Shown one piece after another: positions 1-13,305 of a stretch of DNA of 64,000 nt; within the stretch, counting starts at the first letter, position 1; every line of letters begins with the position of its first letter. A program made the position numbers and the translations under genes. Below the pieces are notes generated by a model. It made no database searches and was not told the DNA's origin. It saw only the letters and a program-made list of their open reading frames with translations. The DNA is taken from NCBI RefSeq assembly GCF_000764305.2, contig NW_025939263.1, forward strand, positions 39,012 through 103,011, read 5' to 3'. Origin of the DNA: Hyalella azteca. Lineage: Eukaryota; Arthropoda; Malacostraca; Amphipoda; Hyalellidae.

Positions 1-2738
1 TAGTTAAAGTTAGTTGAGCATATGTTGCTATTAATTTGTTTCGAGCTCGGTTTTATGTACTCGGCATTTCCATATGTAAAAGTGGTGCCAATTAAGAATT
101 TGTTCCACGCCATACAGAGGTGCATAATCGGCAAAAAATAACACATTTATTGAAATTCAGTGCAATTTTATGGGTTTAAAATGTTTTGAAATTTTTATAT
201 ATATACAAGTCAATCATAAACATATTTATGAAATTATTAAGGGCACAGTTCCGATCAATTATTACAAGAGTTGTTCCCAAAACATTTATCATAAATTACA
301 TTGCTTGGTGAATATAAACATTAGTTTCGCTAATTAATTTCGTTAGTAAATTCATATTCATGGAGAAACGAAACAATTCGCGGAATAATATTTCCTTCTA
401 AATAAGTACAAAAAAATACAGTTACTCACATTTATTATAACATAAGAACTATGGGGGCAATAAATAAAAGTTTTATGTGATGGATATGAAAAATATGGAG
501 TAGCAGCAGTTGTTGGAGTGCCAAGTGCAGGGGTGGAAACAGAAGAAACGCGAGGGAAATTTTGAAGCCTCTACAACGTCTGTTGCGTGAGAGTTCAAAG
601 AAATTGATTTTCTTCGCTTCAATTCCACTCCAGAAGTTTATAAGTTCGAGTGGAATGGATGAAGATGAATGATTTGAAGAGCATTTTCAATCCAAGTGAA
701 GTATCAAGAAAATTAGTGCAGAAATGTATCTAAATTTTTTAGTCAGCTGATGGAGAACATATTTTCTCATTCACCGCAGATTGATTGAAATTTGTTCAAG
801 TAGAACAAATTTGTAGAAATTCGTTCAAGTAGAAAATCATGCTTTTCATAAGTTTAGATACTAGAGACTGTTTCTCAGGCTTGTTAATGAGTTAGTTAAT
901 GCTATATTGTTTTTTAGTTTGATATCTTTATATTATATAATTGCCAGTTCAGCTCAATAAGGTTATTTTTTCGTATCGTTGTGTAATATTTCTCAACAAT
1001 AACTTCAAACAATATAACTGACTCATGCTGCAACTGAATTCAGAACATTTTCCACACAAAAGGTGTTGAACCGTTCTTCATCCCTACGCTCGTATGAAGG
1101 TTGTAAAAATCATTCCTGGTATATACAATTCAGAGCATTAGACCTCTCGATAATTAATAACCACTGCGTTGAAAAATTCAGCGAAATTTGATCGCGCTTG
1201 GTGAACAGAATTGTCTGAAGCTCCGATATTGGAAGAATCTGAAGCTTTACTGATGAGAAGGAAAAAATATTCGGGAATGCATTTGGCCCGAGCGTTATTG
1301 GCTCGGTGAGACTCGCCTTGCCAGTCTCAAATGAACGTCAAAATAGCGCAGCCTAACCAAGCTCTGATCTTGTGCTATAAATATGCAGAGGACTTTTATA
1401 GGAAATGTCATCAAAATTCCATTTCGGTTAGGAAAGTCTATTCGCCTGATATTAAAACTGAAGGACGTAGTATAAAAGGCAATATCTATTGCCCAAGCTT
1501 CTCGATTTTTATTGGTTGGTCCTGAATTATTCAGGACAGATCAACGGCAAATCATATTATCGGAATAAAACGTGATAATGTATAAAAGTTCACCCTAGAT
1601 TCAAGGGATATTCTGAACAATATTTTGAACTTAGATTACAACACTAAAATCATGCTGCTTTCCTGCAGAAAATATTAAAGTCATGCATCGATGTTTGTTT
1701 AAATTATTGGTATATGACTTACTAAATTGATTTTCATTTGGGTGCTAAATGTTGAGCCAAAAATTTAATGGATGATTTTTCAAACCTAAATAACATTGCT
1801 TGGCTCTCCTGAATAGTAACTTAGTTGTTATTTAAATTTTAGATTTTCGCAAGCTTTCAGAGCAGCTGGTGTTGCTCAGCTCCTTTGATGGAATCTTCAC
1901 CTTAAGTAGAAAGTCGGTGTGGTTATGAAACCCATCATTTGAATTTAATATTTATTAGCATATTAGCATATATGTGTGACTTTATTACTTATTCAGATTT
2001 GACTTGACTTATTTATATGTGTGACTTTATTAGCATATATGTGTGACTTATTTATTTTACTCTTTCTAAAATCGAAGAAATTCTTGCAGTCTTGATAAAA
2101 AGAGAACAGCATCGTCAGGTGTTCATACATTGCACGGACTTTTTAAAAGTGCAGTCTGTAAATACGAACAGGAGTTTATGTTTGTGCTTGGCAAACAGAA
2201 CTCCTGCACGCCATGCTGAGTGGGCAAGCTAACTCCATGTCTCTGCTCGCAGAATGTGAATTTTTTTTAGGACTGCGTTCTTGAAATAAGAGCATCTGAC
2301 GCTAGGACCATATTATTTAGCTAGCTTAGAAAAGCACTCTAATTTTTATAAAGTAGTGGTTGGTTCAGTTTTATACAATAAACCGGTCCAATTTAACGTT
2401 TTTAGCCGATTCTGGCTTCAGTGACGAAGGCTTTCACTACTTTATTCGTCGTTGCGAAATGTTGTCAAGGAAATATGCAATGGTTGATTCAAAATTGCGA
2501 TCCCAAAATAAAGCTGTGCTAAAGATCGGATGATGATATGCTTGGGTAATTTGGTATGAGTTTTCAACAAACTTGATTTCTATTATCTATACATTTTTAT
2601 TAAGCTGAATTTTTAGGGGGTATTGAAATTTACTTCGCGTGTTCCGAATAATGAGAAAATTTTGTAAAATCAACAATTAATTTTGAGCGAAGAAGTACAT
2701 CAAAATTATAGAATATGACAATGTTTGTCTCTACTCAC
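1..2738. other. Presumed receptor intron or 3' flank, no gene recognised
   Basis: Downstream of the TM6 exon on the minus strand, this AT-rich stretch holds no recognisable continuation of the receptor. The longest open frame (1331-1525, plus) has no recognisable domain and I do not treat it as coding. The only structure I see is a short duplicated motif, tagcatatatgtgtgactt, near 1958-2052. Confidence 0.6.
1958..2052. repeat. Short imperfect repeat of atatgtgtgactttatta
   Basis: The motif atatgtgtgactttatta occurs at about 1970 and 2014, with a shortened third copy (atatgtgtgacttattta) at about 2036. They are separated by a related tract containing gacttgacttattt. It looks like local slippage. 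Confidence 0.7.
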
Positions 2739-2877
2739 CAATCCAGAAGAGAGTTGTGACCACAGGTTCAGGTACTTGGCACGGATCTCCGCACAGCGCA
2801 GCTAGCAGGTACCACGTGAAGAATGGTAGCCAGCAGAGCAGGAACACGGACACGATGATACCAAGAGTCTTGGCCGC
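2739..2877 (-). CDS. OctβR exon: TM6, extracellular loop 3, start of TM7
   Basis: This 139-nt exon follows the acceptor tctattcag and opens in phase 0 with GCG GCC AAG, continuing the upstream Lys as KAAKTLGIIVSVFLL. It contains the TM6 toggle motif CWLPFF, a short extracellular loop 3 with a Cys pair (CGDPCQVPEP), and the first part of TM7 (VVTTLFWI). It ends with one base of Gly before the donor gtgagt. The missing exon should begin with two bases completing Gly, then the family's Tyr-Phe-Asn-Ser and NPxxY. I found no such match on the minus strand in 1-2738, so TM7 and the C-tail probably lie outside the window. Confidence 0.93.
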
Positions 2878-5800
2878 CTGAATAGACAAATCAAGTTGAA
2901 GTTTTTTTTTGGTTAGCGCTGCACAAACAGATAATATTTTAGCAAAAACTCATGCACTTCTGCTAAACAACATCGGGTGTCCAACCTGCAGGATTTTAAA
3001 TCCACACGGGAGGTTTCAAGTCAAAAGCTTCCGAATCTGTAGCCGCAGTGTTGTGACCTATGAGGTAAAAGGCATGTAGAACAGGTCAGGAAATGGGCGG
3101 AAGACATGCATCAAGTTGGTATCGCTTCACCCAGACATTTGGTCTACTTGGGAGCAGCTCGATCACTGCTTCCAAGGCCCCTAGGGCTGAGGTACGAGCT
3201 CTATACGCGACACAAAACAAGGCTCAGAGGAGCTGCAGATAACGTCGGGTGGCTGCAGCTTTAAAAAAAACGAGTAATATAAAATAGGCATCAACAGCGT
3301 TGAATTGCCTCGAAGTTCTCTTTCTTGGAAAAAAAACACGTTGATTGAGGTGGGCGGATAGCAAGTAATTTTTGGAAAGTTTGAGCGCAGTATTTGTAGT
3401 TAATTTGGAAGGGCTTTTTATTACGAGTATTTTTATTTTTTCATGCAGGATATTTACGAAAGACGAGGTATATACATTATTCACGATGCACACTAAAGAA
3501 TTTGGTACCTCATTTTAAACATGTTTGATAGTTTAAGAAATAAATAAATAAAAATCACCCATCAATTTCCGAATATATATTGCTGCCAGGGTAGAAGCTA
3601 AATTTTTGTCAATAACAGGATTGGTTGGCTTATGGAGAGGACAATTTTCCAAAAGGTATCTAGAAACTATATGTACGAGAATAGTTTTTGGACAACATAT
3701 GTTTAGATATGATAACTTTTCCCTAGAGTTCACACGAATAATAGGTTTTCAACCTAGGAATAATTTGAAATAAGTTTCTGTATTCGTCGTGAGCAACGAT
3801 GGAGTCGGCCACTATTTATTATTCCATGCAGGCTTCTCACCAAAGCCACGGTCAGGTTTTCGGCAACCGCTCCGGCACAGAAAAACAGTCTTGTTTTCAC
3901 GGCCTGTGATAAAGCTAACCGCTGGGCCTGCATTCAAGCTTATTCGGGATTTATTGTGATCCGATCACAAGATTACGAGACAGTTTATCAAGCGTTTTCC
4001 AGGGGCTTGATAACGAATCAGCTGCGATCGTTGACGATGGGCGTCGGTATTGAATAATTCGCTTAAGGGATTCTTCAACGCCACGTGTAAAAATTACCCG
4101 GCATCCTAACAGAGGATTCGAAAGTTAAAACTTAACACGAGAAGAAAGCTTTAAAAGTTGTTTTGAGCATACGATTTTCAACTCCTTACTTTTGAAATTA
4201 TAGAAGCTACCTTCGGAGAAGAAATGGATGCGAGAGCGATGAAAATGTTTTATTCAGCGGTCCTCATCCGAAAGCGCACACTACTTCTGCTCTACATTCC
4301 GCAATTGTTTGAACGAAGAAACTTGAGTTTAAGCAGTGGCTACAAAGCAGATAAAACTTTTGATCGAGGCGCGTAATGCGAATTGGTAGAAGTGTCACCT
4401 GCACTTCATGAACGCCATGAATGTGACCTAAATTAATTAATTATTTAATTAAGCAGTTCTGATATCGATGGCCGGTAACAGTGATTTAAAAATGTAGTAG
4501 TGAGCTATATGTAAGTGATGTCAATAATGAAAAATAGTGCCTGAGCGATGCACCAGCATCAAGAAGCAGCGATTTAGTGGGAGCGTCGTCATGCTGACTA
4601 ATGTAGAGACGCTTCAAGAAGCTGTGTCAGCCTATCATGGCCCGGATATCGATGCGATGCTTCTTCTTTCCATTAACAAATTTCATATGGAAAAATTCTG
4701 ATGAATTCAAAAAAGCTCTCTAAATATAAGTCATTTGGAATAAAACGATACAGATTTTCTTCAGTTTTATATGCAACATGATCTAAGCGTCACGGCTACA
4801 AATTTAAATCAAATAATTACCCTAAAATAATGTAAGATGTTTTTATTCGTTCAACATTCATAAGAAGAGCCCAGCACCAGGAAGGCTCGTGAGTAGACAT
4901 TTATTGAAATTTGCCCGGCAAGAGTTGATAAAATTAGAGATACAAATATATGTTACAAAGGACGAATAAAAATGCTTAAATAAAGTGATTTGATCTGAAT
5001 TGCTACGATATAAAATGCAATTTTTCTTAATCATTTAGTCCAATTTTTTAAATTACAACAGATTGGCAAATCTTTTCAAATAAAGTTTGCTCTTTGTTTC
5101 CACCTTTGGAAAAAACAGATTCACTTATATTAATTGAAATAAAAAGCAAATTTGTATCACTTGACGTATAGTTCTTTGTAATTAATTAGTCGTATATAAA
5201 CAGCAAGTTATATCAATTACTGCCCAGTAAATTTCAGTACAATTAAAATGAACTAAAGATAAAAACACTGGTGTGAAGAATATTCTTCCGGAACTTTCTT
5301 TGTCGTATAAATAAGAAATTTTCCTCTTAATCTGTGAGCCTAAAAATTTCTTTCATTAAGTGAGCCGAGTTCGGCTCTTCGCCTGAAAAAATTTTCTCAG
5401 ATCGGTCGCGTGTGAGCAGAGTTTCAGTACCGGTATTGACGACCAAATCTCGGGGATGATGATTGCGCAATTTGAGGCACGGCTCTGAAAATTGCCAGAT
5501 TCCAATCCTATAGCAGAGAAAGGAACTTAGAAACTTTTAGCTTCGTCGTTCAAATGGATGGACGGAGAAAATTTTAATGCGTGTGACGTAGTTTGATTGA
5601 AAACCGGACAATTTTATGGGTAGAGTTCAAGAGATATTTGATTCTCGCCAATTCGTAAAAACGTTCATGAAATGAGATTTGCAGATGTGGGCGCGAGTGG
5701 TCGTGAAATTTTGGTGACGCTAAATGAAAAACACTTTAAAATTTTTCATATCACTGCAATATTTGATGCTGTGTTTTTGATGATTGCTGGTAATACATTG

Positions 5801-5936
5801 AGAATTTTCCTGAAAGAAAACTGCCTCAAAAACAAATATTCATCTGCTGTAAAATGTAGAATGCAAGAAAATGAGAGAGACTTACTAATGCAAATAGCAC
5901 AACTAGATCGGAAATTAATTTAACAGTCGTACATAC
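2878..5936 (-). other. Receptor intron between loop-3 exon and TM6 exon
   Basis: This 3,059-bp intron runs from the donor gtatgt at 5936 to the acceptor ctattcag at 2878 (minus strand). Small open frames inside (for example 3224-3493 minus) show no family features. A tract near 3850-3945 contains, on the minus strand, a SINE-like A-box (ggcccagcggttagc) with no clear B-box, possibly an old SINE fragment. Confidence 0.85.
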
Positions 5937-7542
5937 CTTTCTTTCCCGCTTCATTTTGTGAAGTGTTGCTTGCTTTTTCTTGTCTTCGACCAAAACTGGT
6001 TCTTCTCGCACTCGCACTCCTCGATCGTTGACAGGACTTGGCGATCTGCCGACACGCATACCAACACCGAGAAATTTCCGCTTTTTGACAGTGGATGCGA
6101 CCTTGTCTTTGACGCTCGCAACCTGACGGTCGGCATTGGCTGCAGCTTTGCTGGAGGATCTTCCAACTCGCAGAATCATGGGACTCCTTTGATATTTCGT
6201 CAGCTTCACCAGCTTGTCGGTCGCTTTTGAAGCTCGATTTTTTAAAGGCTGCTGAGCAATTTCAGTGGAAGCGCCAGAGTTTGTCGTAGCTGTACAAGCA
6301 GAACTCACAGTGCACGTTGTGAGGACCGCAGAACTTGTGGGGACGACTTTGACGTTTTCGTTTGCATCATTGGCAGCAGACACAAGAGGAGCAAAGTCAA
6401 AATGATTTCTGATGAAAGGTTTCCCTCTCGATGGAATGTTGCCGTCGGAATGGAATGCACGATTATCAAGGCAGCTTCCCAGATTCAACTCTCGACTAAA
6501 ATCTTTGCATGGCTGACTCCGAGCGGTTTCTGCTCGCGAGATAATTGACGAATTGTCATCTCGATCGAAAGTGTCAGCAGGTTCTTTCTGCTGAAAGGGT
6601 TCGATAAATTTTCCGTCGAATTTGGCAAAGCCATCAGCCGAAGCGTCAATTTTTGCACTAAGCTGTTCCTCTTCTGGAGAAGGGTCGCACATTTCCTCCA
6701 ATTTGCGGAAAGTGCTCTTAGATATTTTTCGGGGAACTCTTGCTAATGTTAAGTTGGGCACCGAGCTCGATAAGTTATCAACATGCGAAGAAATCTGACT
6801 TTGAACGTAACTATAAGATGAGTTAGATAAAGTAGTTTTAATGGCTCCCCTTGGCTTGGGGAAACTATCATACTTTAGTTTCAAAAGCTTTGAGCACTTC
6901 AATAGTGGGGAGTCAAGAAGCTCTGGACTGGTATCATCGGTATCGTTTGGCTGATATTCATCTGGAAAATGATAAGGTCGAAACGCTGTTCTTCCTAGAA
7001 CGTCCATGCCCGGACTGCTCATTTGGCTGAGAGGACGACTGCAGTCATAGCCATCAGCGTGACCACAAGAAGCGTTCCTTGCAAGTGGATTTGCAGAGAC
7101 GCCGGAAGGAGCATCGCTTTCGGAACTGGAATTTATAGTCTTGCTCGGCAGCATTGTTGTTTTTTCTGGTGAAATATTAGAATCCTCTGACTTACGTATA
7201 CTCTCTTGTGATTGGTTATCTACACTAGCTTGCTTACAAGAAGGGTTAGGAGACGCGCTTGTTATTTGAGATGATTTATCATGATTTTTTGATGTATCAT
7301 TAAACTGGCTGGTATAATTTGAAGGCTCATCAGCTGCCTCCAACCTTAGGTGGTCTGACTTGGGTTTTAAAGATGACACATCAGAAGTAACGTTTGCATT
7401 ATCGGATCGCATGTTCGAACCATTCGTTGGTGGATGCAAATTACGATTGGCGGCCGGTGTAATTTGATGATCATTCATGGCGCTGGATTTCATTCCGTTT
7501 AAGTGGAGATGTTTATTGAGGAGCAGAGAAGCAACTGTTGAC
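5937..7542 (-). CDS. OctβR giant intracellular loop 3 exon
   Basis: This 1,606-nt exon follows the acceptor attttcag and ends in AAG before the donor gtatgt. It holds one base of the split Arg and 535 stop-free codons. Its ends match the family: STVASLLLNKHLHLNGM just after TM5 and LHKMKRERK just before TM6. The middle is Ser/Asn/Asp-rich and probably disordered, with many SP and RxxS sites, for example near 6031-6067 (MRVGRSPSP) and 6151-6180 (ILRVGRSSS). An acidic stretch with CDPSPEEE lies near 6660-6700. Insect OctβR third loops are generally of the order of tens to about a hundred residues, so this loop is several-fold longer. Such loops hold kinase, arrestin and G-protein contacts; that role here is inferred. 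A shorter isoform spliced inside the exon cannot be excluded. Confidence 0.88.
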
Positions 7543-10500
7543 CTGAAAATAATACATAATAAAATCACATAAAGAGGAAATTATAAGGCTCAGCGTTGGA
7601 AGCCGGCACGTCATATATATGTAGCTTTGCGATGCCACACTTGAATTCGTAACCCAAAACACGGTCAAGAAATTTAAAAACTTCGGTATAAATAGTTCGT
7701 TAAGTTTATTTTATTGCTGTTAAAAACTAATACTTCAAACATCTCCAATCTTTGAATATTCACGACGTGTAAGCTTGAACAGAAAATAAAGGTAATAAAT
7801 TTTTTAATACAACAGTGATTTTCAGGATCCTCGTCTAACATGACGAAATGACGATGAATTTTAATGTGTGCTCCGAAAGTCAAATATTCCGACGATGAAG
7901 AGGAATGGGCATTTATTCAGTCCCCACTACTCTTTATTCAGTCCTTCCTACTCCGTAATTTTTCAAATCATTGTTTGTTGAAGATGTTTAGGGGAAAAAA
8001 ACGTTTTGAAGTATATCGGTTAGGATGTACTTAAAATTTTTTAGGATTAGGAAGCTTGTGGTGTTGTAGTATTGAAATTTCATGAGAGTGCAGCTCACAA
8101 ATATTGAAGTTAGTTGCCGAGCAAAGAGTGGCAATAAAAGAATAGTTTTCTACTGAAAGGAAAACTAATACTTTCTTTTAAGTTCATAAATGTGTTTTGA
8201 AATGTACAACAAATCTAGCCAAAAATTATTAAAGAAATCTATTTGAATGGATTTTACTCAAGCTCATATGCATAGACCATGATTTCATTTTATTCTTGGT
8301 GGGAAGGAGAAATAGAAGCTTGATCGACATGCAGAACAAAATTTTTACTCTAATGAACTACAAATAATAAAATGGATCGAAGCCTAAATTGTTTTCAAAT
8401 TTCGACAGGGTGATTTCGTGCAATTTTTTTCTTCAAATATTTATCAATTTTTATATGAAGGTTTCCTTTTTAATTGGCTATTTTTTCGTGAACATTATTT
8501 TGGTTTATTAATTAGTATTTTTTGCATGAAAGGTGATATTATTTGCGGACTACCTGATTTCAGGGTTAATCTTTCAAGGGAATTCATAGCCTTGCAGACA
8601 TTCACAAATTTTAAAAGTCGCATGGATTTATGCATCTTGACAGGCACTCGTAGAATTTTAATTGAGAACAATTTCTGTCATCTGGAGTGTGCGAGCGAAG
8701 TATTTATTCGAGAAGTATTTAGTGACTCGAAATATTTTCCTCGGAGAAGCGCAAAGTTTGTTCAGTCGCTGATGCATGACTTCGGTAAATGCTGGCAATT
8801 GAAAAGCAATTCTCGACTGAGCTTCCCTCGAAATGAAAACAATTCGAATAGCTCATGAGTCGTGCCGTTTCTGGATCTTTGACGATTTGCGGGATTTTCT
8901 AAATACTTGAAAGAGATGAAGATTTAAAGAGCGCAAGAGATTACCCCACCAACGTTCGGGAAAATATCCGGCGCTCGTTAAATCAGATTCCGCCAGACAC
9001 AAGTTTGCGTCTGACGGAATTCGATGGAGTTCATACAAGCGAGAGAAAAGTTTTCGCATCAATTATTTAACAAGTTATGAACACGACCAGACTTAAATAG
9101 TGAATCACTGAATGAATTAAAGCAGTTTTGCCTTTTGATGGTTCTAACAGAAAACATATAATTATACTAGAGACTTTGTCAAGAACCGACGTAATGATGG
9201 AGTTCTGATAAAATCGCCCACGGAATTTTTTAGCAAACACTAAATTAATTAAGTAAATATCCAGAGTGATTTTTCAAATAATCTTAAATTTAAATTATAA
9301 TTATCTTTGTTCACTGACAATGAATTATATTCGAGATTGAATGATAATGGGAGATCTTCACCGAAGAAATTCTATTCAAAATTAATGTCATTACATCACC
9401 AAAATCCTGCTTCGACATCATCATTCATACCAATATGTTTGAACCCAGACTTCAAAACATGAAAATCTACAGCAACTTTTAGCCACTCTGAGACTAGCAG
9501 ACCATGACAGGCTGCCATTTGACGGCGTCGTGTTCTCTTTGCCTGTTAAATGGACCGTCACTCGAAGCAGCGTCGATCCAGACGAGAAGCTGTGCAGCTC
9601 GCAGGCTTTGACTGCAGCAACACAGGAGGCCGCTCGTTGTCAATCTCCGTGCATTATCGAGGCAGATTGCTTCCGTCGATAGCGTCCGTGTTTTCGAAGC
9701 CTCCGCCTTAATTGGTTCGCGTTCCTTATCGAAGCAAGTGATTAAATTCACGCACAACACGGTGCAGGCCATGATTGAATGGTCTTTTGTAACTGAATTG
9801 TCGAGGTTTGAGGTCCAATGACGGATTATTAAGCCGAAAGTTTTATCGCGCGAAGATGAATATTTTACAGCAAAGTTCATGCTGCAGCCTGATTGCACTT
9901 GGTGTTGATCGCTTAACCCAAATTGATTGGAATAATTAATTGTAGCCATTTTAATCAATGAATATAACTTATACAAATTAGAGCGTGAATATTGGTTAGT
10001 TGTCCCACGCTAATAATTTATATATCGGGTGAAATAAATTAGATTAGTTGGAACTCATATAAAACATTGTTTAAGATGAGTTTGAACTCCTCCAAAGCTA
10101 TATTCACCGACGACAATAAATTAATGTACATGTATTCTCATATAAATAAATTAAATTGAATTAACTCACATAAATAAATTAAAGAAAATGCCATAAAAAT
10201 TGCATGTACAGACAATAAAATGTCGGGACAATGGATAGAACGTTTATTGTCTGCGGACCCGAAATAAAACTATCTTTATGGAATGTCGGAGGTCCTCAGT
10301 ATAAAGTCTGCATTCCTATAAAGTCCACGGAGGGCGCACGCTGTCATTCAGTTTACGGTTCGCTTGATCTAGCGGGGAATATGGCGGACGATTGAAAAAC
10401 TTTCAGTCTATTACCGATGCACTCGAGAGAATAGCACGCGCTCGGATTTGTCTATAGTAAAGTGGAGGTGCTTGGTCATGCAGAATGACAATCCCTTACA

Positions 10501-12442
10501 TGCCATGGCGTGAATTTCCGGACGCTCTCTTAATATTGAGCTTGTATTTTATTGTCGATACTGGAGAGGAAAATATGACATAGAATCAAAGGAGTGCCGA
10601 CTTATAGCTAAATATTATATACCCTAAATGTATACCCCAAGCTCAGAATATCATATAATATAACAAACTGTTTCTTATCCGGTGGAAATTATTTACAGGG
10701 ACAGTTATGATTTGGATTTAAGATAAGATGTTCTTTTAAGCAAAGTGGAATAGTTTGAACAAATTATATTATAAGTGAACGATGGTAGTACATTAAGATT
10801 AAATAATGTCGCTAAATATATGTTGCAGCTTACATACCAGCGTCGTCCCTATGGAACAGTCCACTGAGCAGACAATCGGTCCACGTTAGGTTTATAGATG
10901 GTGCAAGACGGGGAACTTTAAGGTATCAGTCGGCATCTGATCAGCTAAAATTTGTAATATAAGAAAAGAAAAAATTTATCCGGCTTATGGACAAAAATAA
11001 AGCTGATTATTTCTGTAGAATTCGATCGGCACCGAATAAATTAGCTTTATAAACAAAAATTTTATTTGAGAGGAACTGAACTGCGTGGTGTTTATTAAGT
11101 AAGAGTTGCTCAGTAACACTCAATCATAACGCTCGAGTTGAGCAGCAGAATGCACATGACAAGCTCAGCACAGCCGATCAAACAACAACAAAGGGAATCG
11201 CTTCAAGGGATTTGAGGACGCTGTGAATGGTATTAGCCAGGCTTTGATGCTGCCGTGTGAATGTAAAATGAACAAAGCGATTAGATTGCAAATATTATAA
11301 CTACAAAATTTCGCAATTCGAGGAGCTGACACATTCTGGGATAATTTTGAATGAAGTTTATTCGAGATAGCAGATGGTGCATCCAGTGCAGATCAGAAAA
11401 TGAATCAAACACGTGTGCGCAAGTCTTGCTGAAAGCATTTTTCGCGTACCAAAAATAATTGCCTTTGCATTTTGAATGAATCCAACCGAAATAAATCCAG
11501 CATGATACATATTTCCCAAAATCTTCAACATTTAATATTGTCCGAAAATATTCTGTTCTTCGTCATATGTTTTAAAAAAAATTTCAAAACATTAAAATAT
11601 TTCGTTGAAGAATATTAGTTAAAAAATAGCCAATAGCGTTATCGGCCCGCAATAATAACTGGAGCTTGCGTGACTCAAATTACAGTTTTAATGCAAATTG
11701 CTTCAGAGAATGGCACTTCTGTGTCGATCGGACGCTACGCGAACCGATGAAAATATGCATTAAAAATTTCAAATGGATTCGGGGAAATTGAATATCTACT
11801 GATTGCTTTAAGTCCATCAGAAGTAATTGATGTTTCTGGTTTAAACTGTCTAGCATTCGGAGAGGTAAGAAGCCGATTGGGGATGGGGATGGACCCAATC
11901 AAAACAGCATTATTGTGTCTTGTTTTACTTGGCCGATTTGTTTTTATAAGCTCAATAATATTCGTTGGAAGGGCTAAACTACAATGTCGATTTAAAAGAC
12001 AATTCATGTATGGGCCGATTTAAAAAATTATTCAGATGCGATTCCTCCTCCTGATTAATGCCGGTTCGCTGTATTTTTGTATATTAAAAATATGTGTATA
12101 GTAACAGTGTTTTAAGCACTGAATTTATGTTTAAGCAGCACTAACGATAGAAACATCACTAATAATAGCAAATCCGTCAAAAGAAAATGCATACAGGTTA
12201 TTCGGATCCAGGTTATTCTCAAATGTTTCTGAATGTTTCCTAATAAAGTTTTCAGTTTATTCAGAAACAGCAGGATGTAGACATAATTAATGTATCAGTA
12301 ATATAAAATGCCATTGCATCAATATCCTAGACATAGAAAACAAAAAAACATAACTTTAAAACAATTCATATCGCAATCATTGAATATTGTTGTTGTAAAT
12401 GAATATGTTGCCTCCCGAATTCAATTATCTCTACAACATTTT

Positions 12443-12520
12443 ACATAACGAACGAACAGAACAGCACGAATGTACGAATATACATAACGAACGAACAGAA
12501 CAGCACGAATGTACGAAGAT
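12443..12520. repeat. 39-bp direct tandem duplication
   Basis: Two nearly identical copies beginning acataacgaacgaacagaac start at 12443 and 12482. Each ends in gaatgtacgaa; the second then diverges. No coding meaning is apparent. Confidence 0.9.
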
Positions 12521-12551
12521 TTGAGAGGACTCTTAATTTCCGCTGTCCTTT

Positions 12552-13164
12552 ATTAATAACGAGCGTTGTTCACTGCTCGAATTAAAACTTGAAACTCAAA
12601 GTTGTACCGACAACATTAATTGAGGTTCTAGAGGCAACTTGGCCACTCTAATGAGGCCTTTATTAATGATGGTTTAACGACCAAATAATGCGCTGTAAGC
12701 TGAGAGCCTATAATATCCAGCTAAAAATGGATTGCTTAATATTATAATTGGAGTTCTAATTCTAAAAATGTTCCTTTTCATATTTTTCAACAATTGGCAA
12801 TATTTCGTAGGATGAATCAACATTGACTCTAGAAAGAGAAAAAATATAACTCAGTACTCATTAATAACGAGCGTTGTTCACTGCTCGAATTAAAACTTGA
12901 AACTCAAAGTTGTACCGACAACATTAATTGAGGTTCTAGAGGCAACTTGGCCACTAATGAGGCCTTTATTAATGATGGTTTAACGACCAAAATATGCGCT
13001 GCAAGCTGAGAGCCTATAATATCCAGCTAAAAATGGATTGCTTAATATTATTTGGAGTTCTAATTCTGAAAATGTTCCTTTTCATATTTTTCAACAATTG
13101 GTAATATTTTGTAGGATGAATCAACATTGACTCTAGAAAGAGAAAAAATATAACTCAGTACTCA
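12552..13164. repeat. About 305-bp tandem duplication ending inside an inverted-repeat element
   Basis: Copy 1 spans 12552-12860 and copy 2 spans 12860-13164. Both begin attaataacgagcgttgttc and end in aaaatataactcagtactca, with only a few substitutions and small indels. The shared 3' end is the first 20 or so bases of the mobile element that continues intact only after copy 2. So the duplication breakpoint lies inside the element and the duplication is younger than the insertion. Confidence 0.9.
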
Positions 13165-13305
13165 CTGCAGTGAGTGACAGAGAGCGCATTTTCTCGTCGA
13201 CGAAAACTTGAGGTCACGGACGGACGGACAGGCGGACGGACAGACAGACGGACATGGCGAGCACAATAGTGCATTTTTTTCATAAATGAGAAAATGCGCT
13301 AAAAA
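13143..13305. mobile_element. MITE-like element, copy A (inverted repeats, GGAC/AGAC tract)
   Basis: The element starts aaaaaatataactcagtact, passes a palindrome (actcactgcagtgagt), then agcgcattttctc at 13183-13195, a cggacggacaggcggacg-type tract, and gagaaaatgcgct at 13288-13300. The last is the exact reverse complement of the 13183 motif. Nearly the same sequence occurs at 23483 and 43111. No open frame is present, so it would be non-autonomous. The element class is inferred from structure only. Confidence 0.8.

Noticed and set aside
5958..6230. Plus-strand frame opposite the loop-3 exon
   Set aside because: It is a shadow of the receptor exon, whose frame is fixed by splice phases and family matches at both ends.
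8418..8858. 146-residue plus-strand frame
   Set aside because: Phe/Leu-rich start typical of translated AT-rich DNA, with no domain recognised.
9494..9976. 160-residue minus-strand frame
   Set aside because: No recognisable domain, signal peptide or splice context. It lies inside a receptor intron and may be chance.
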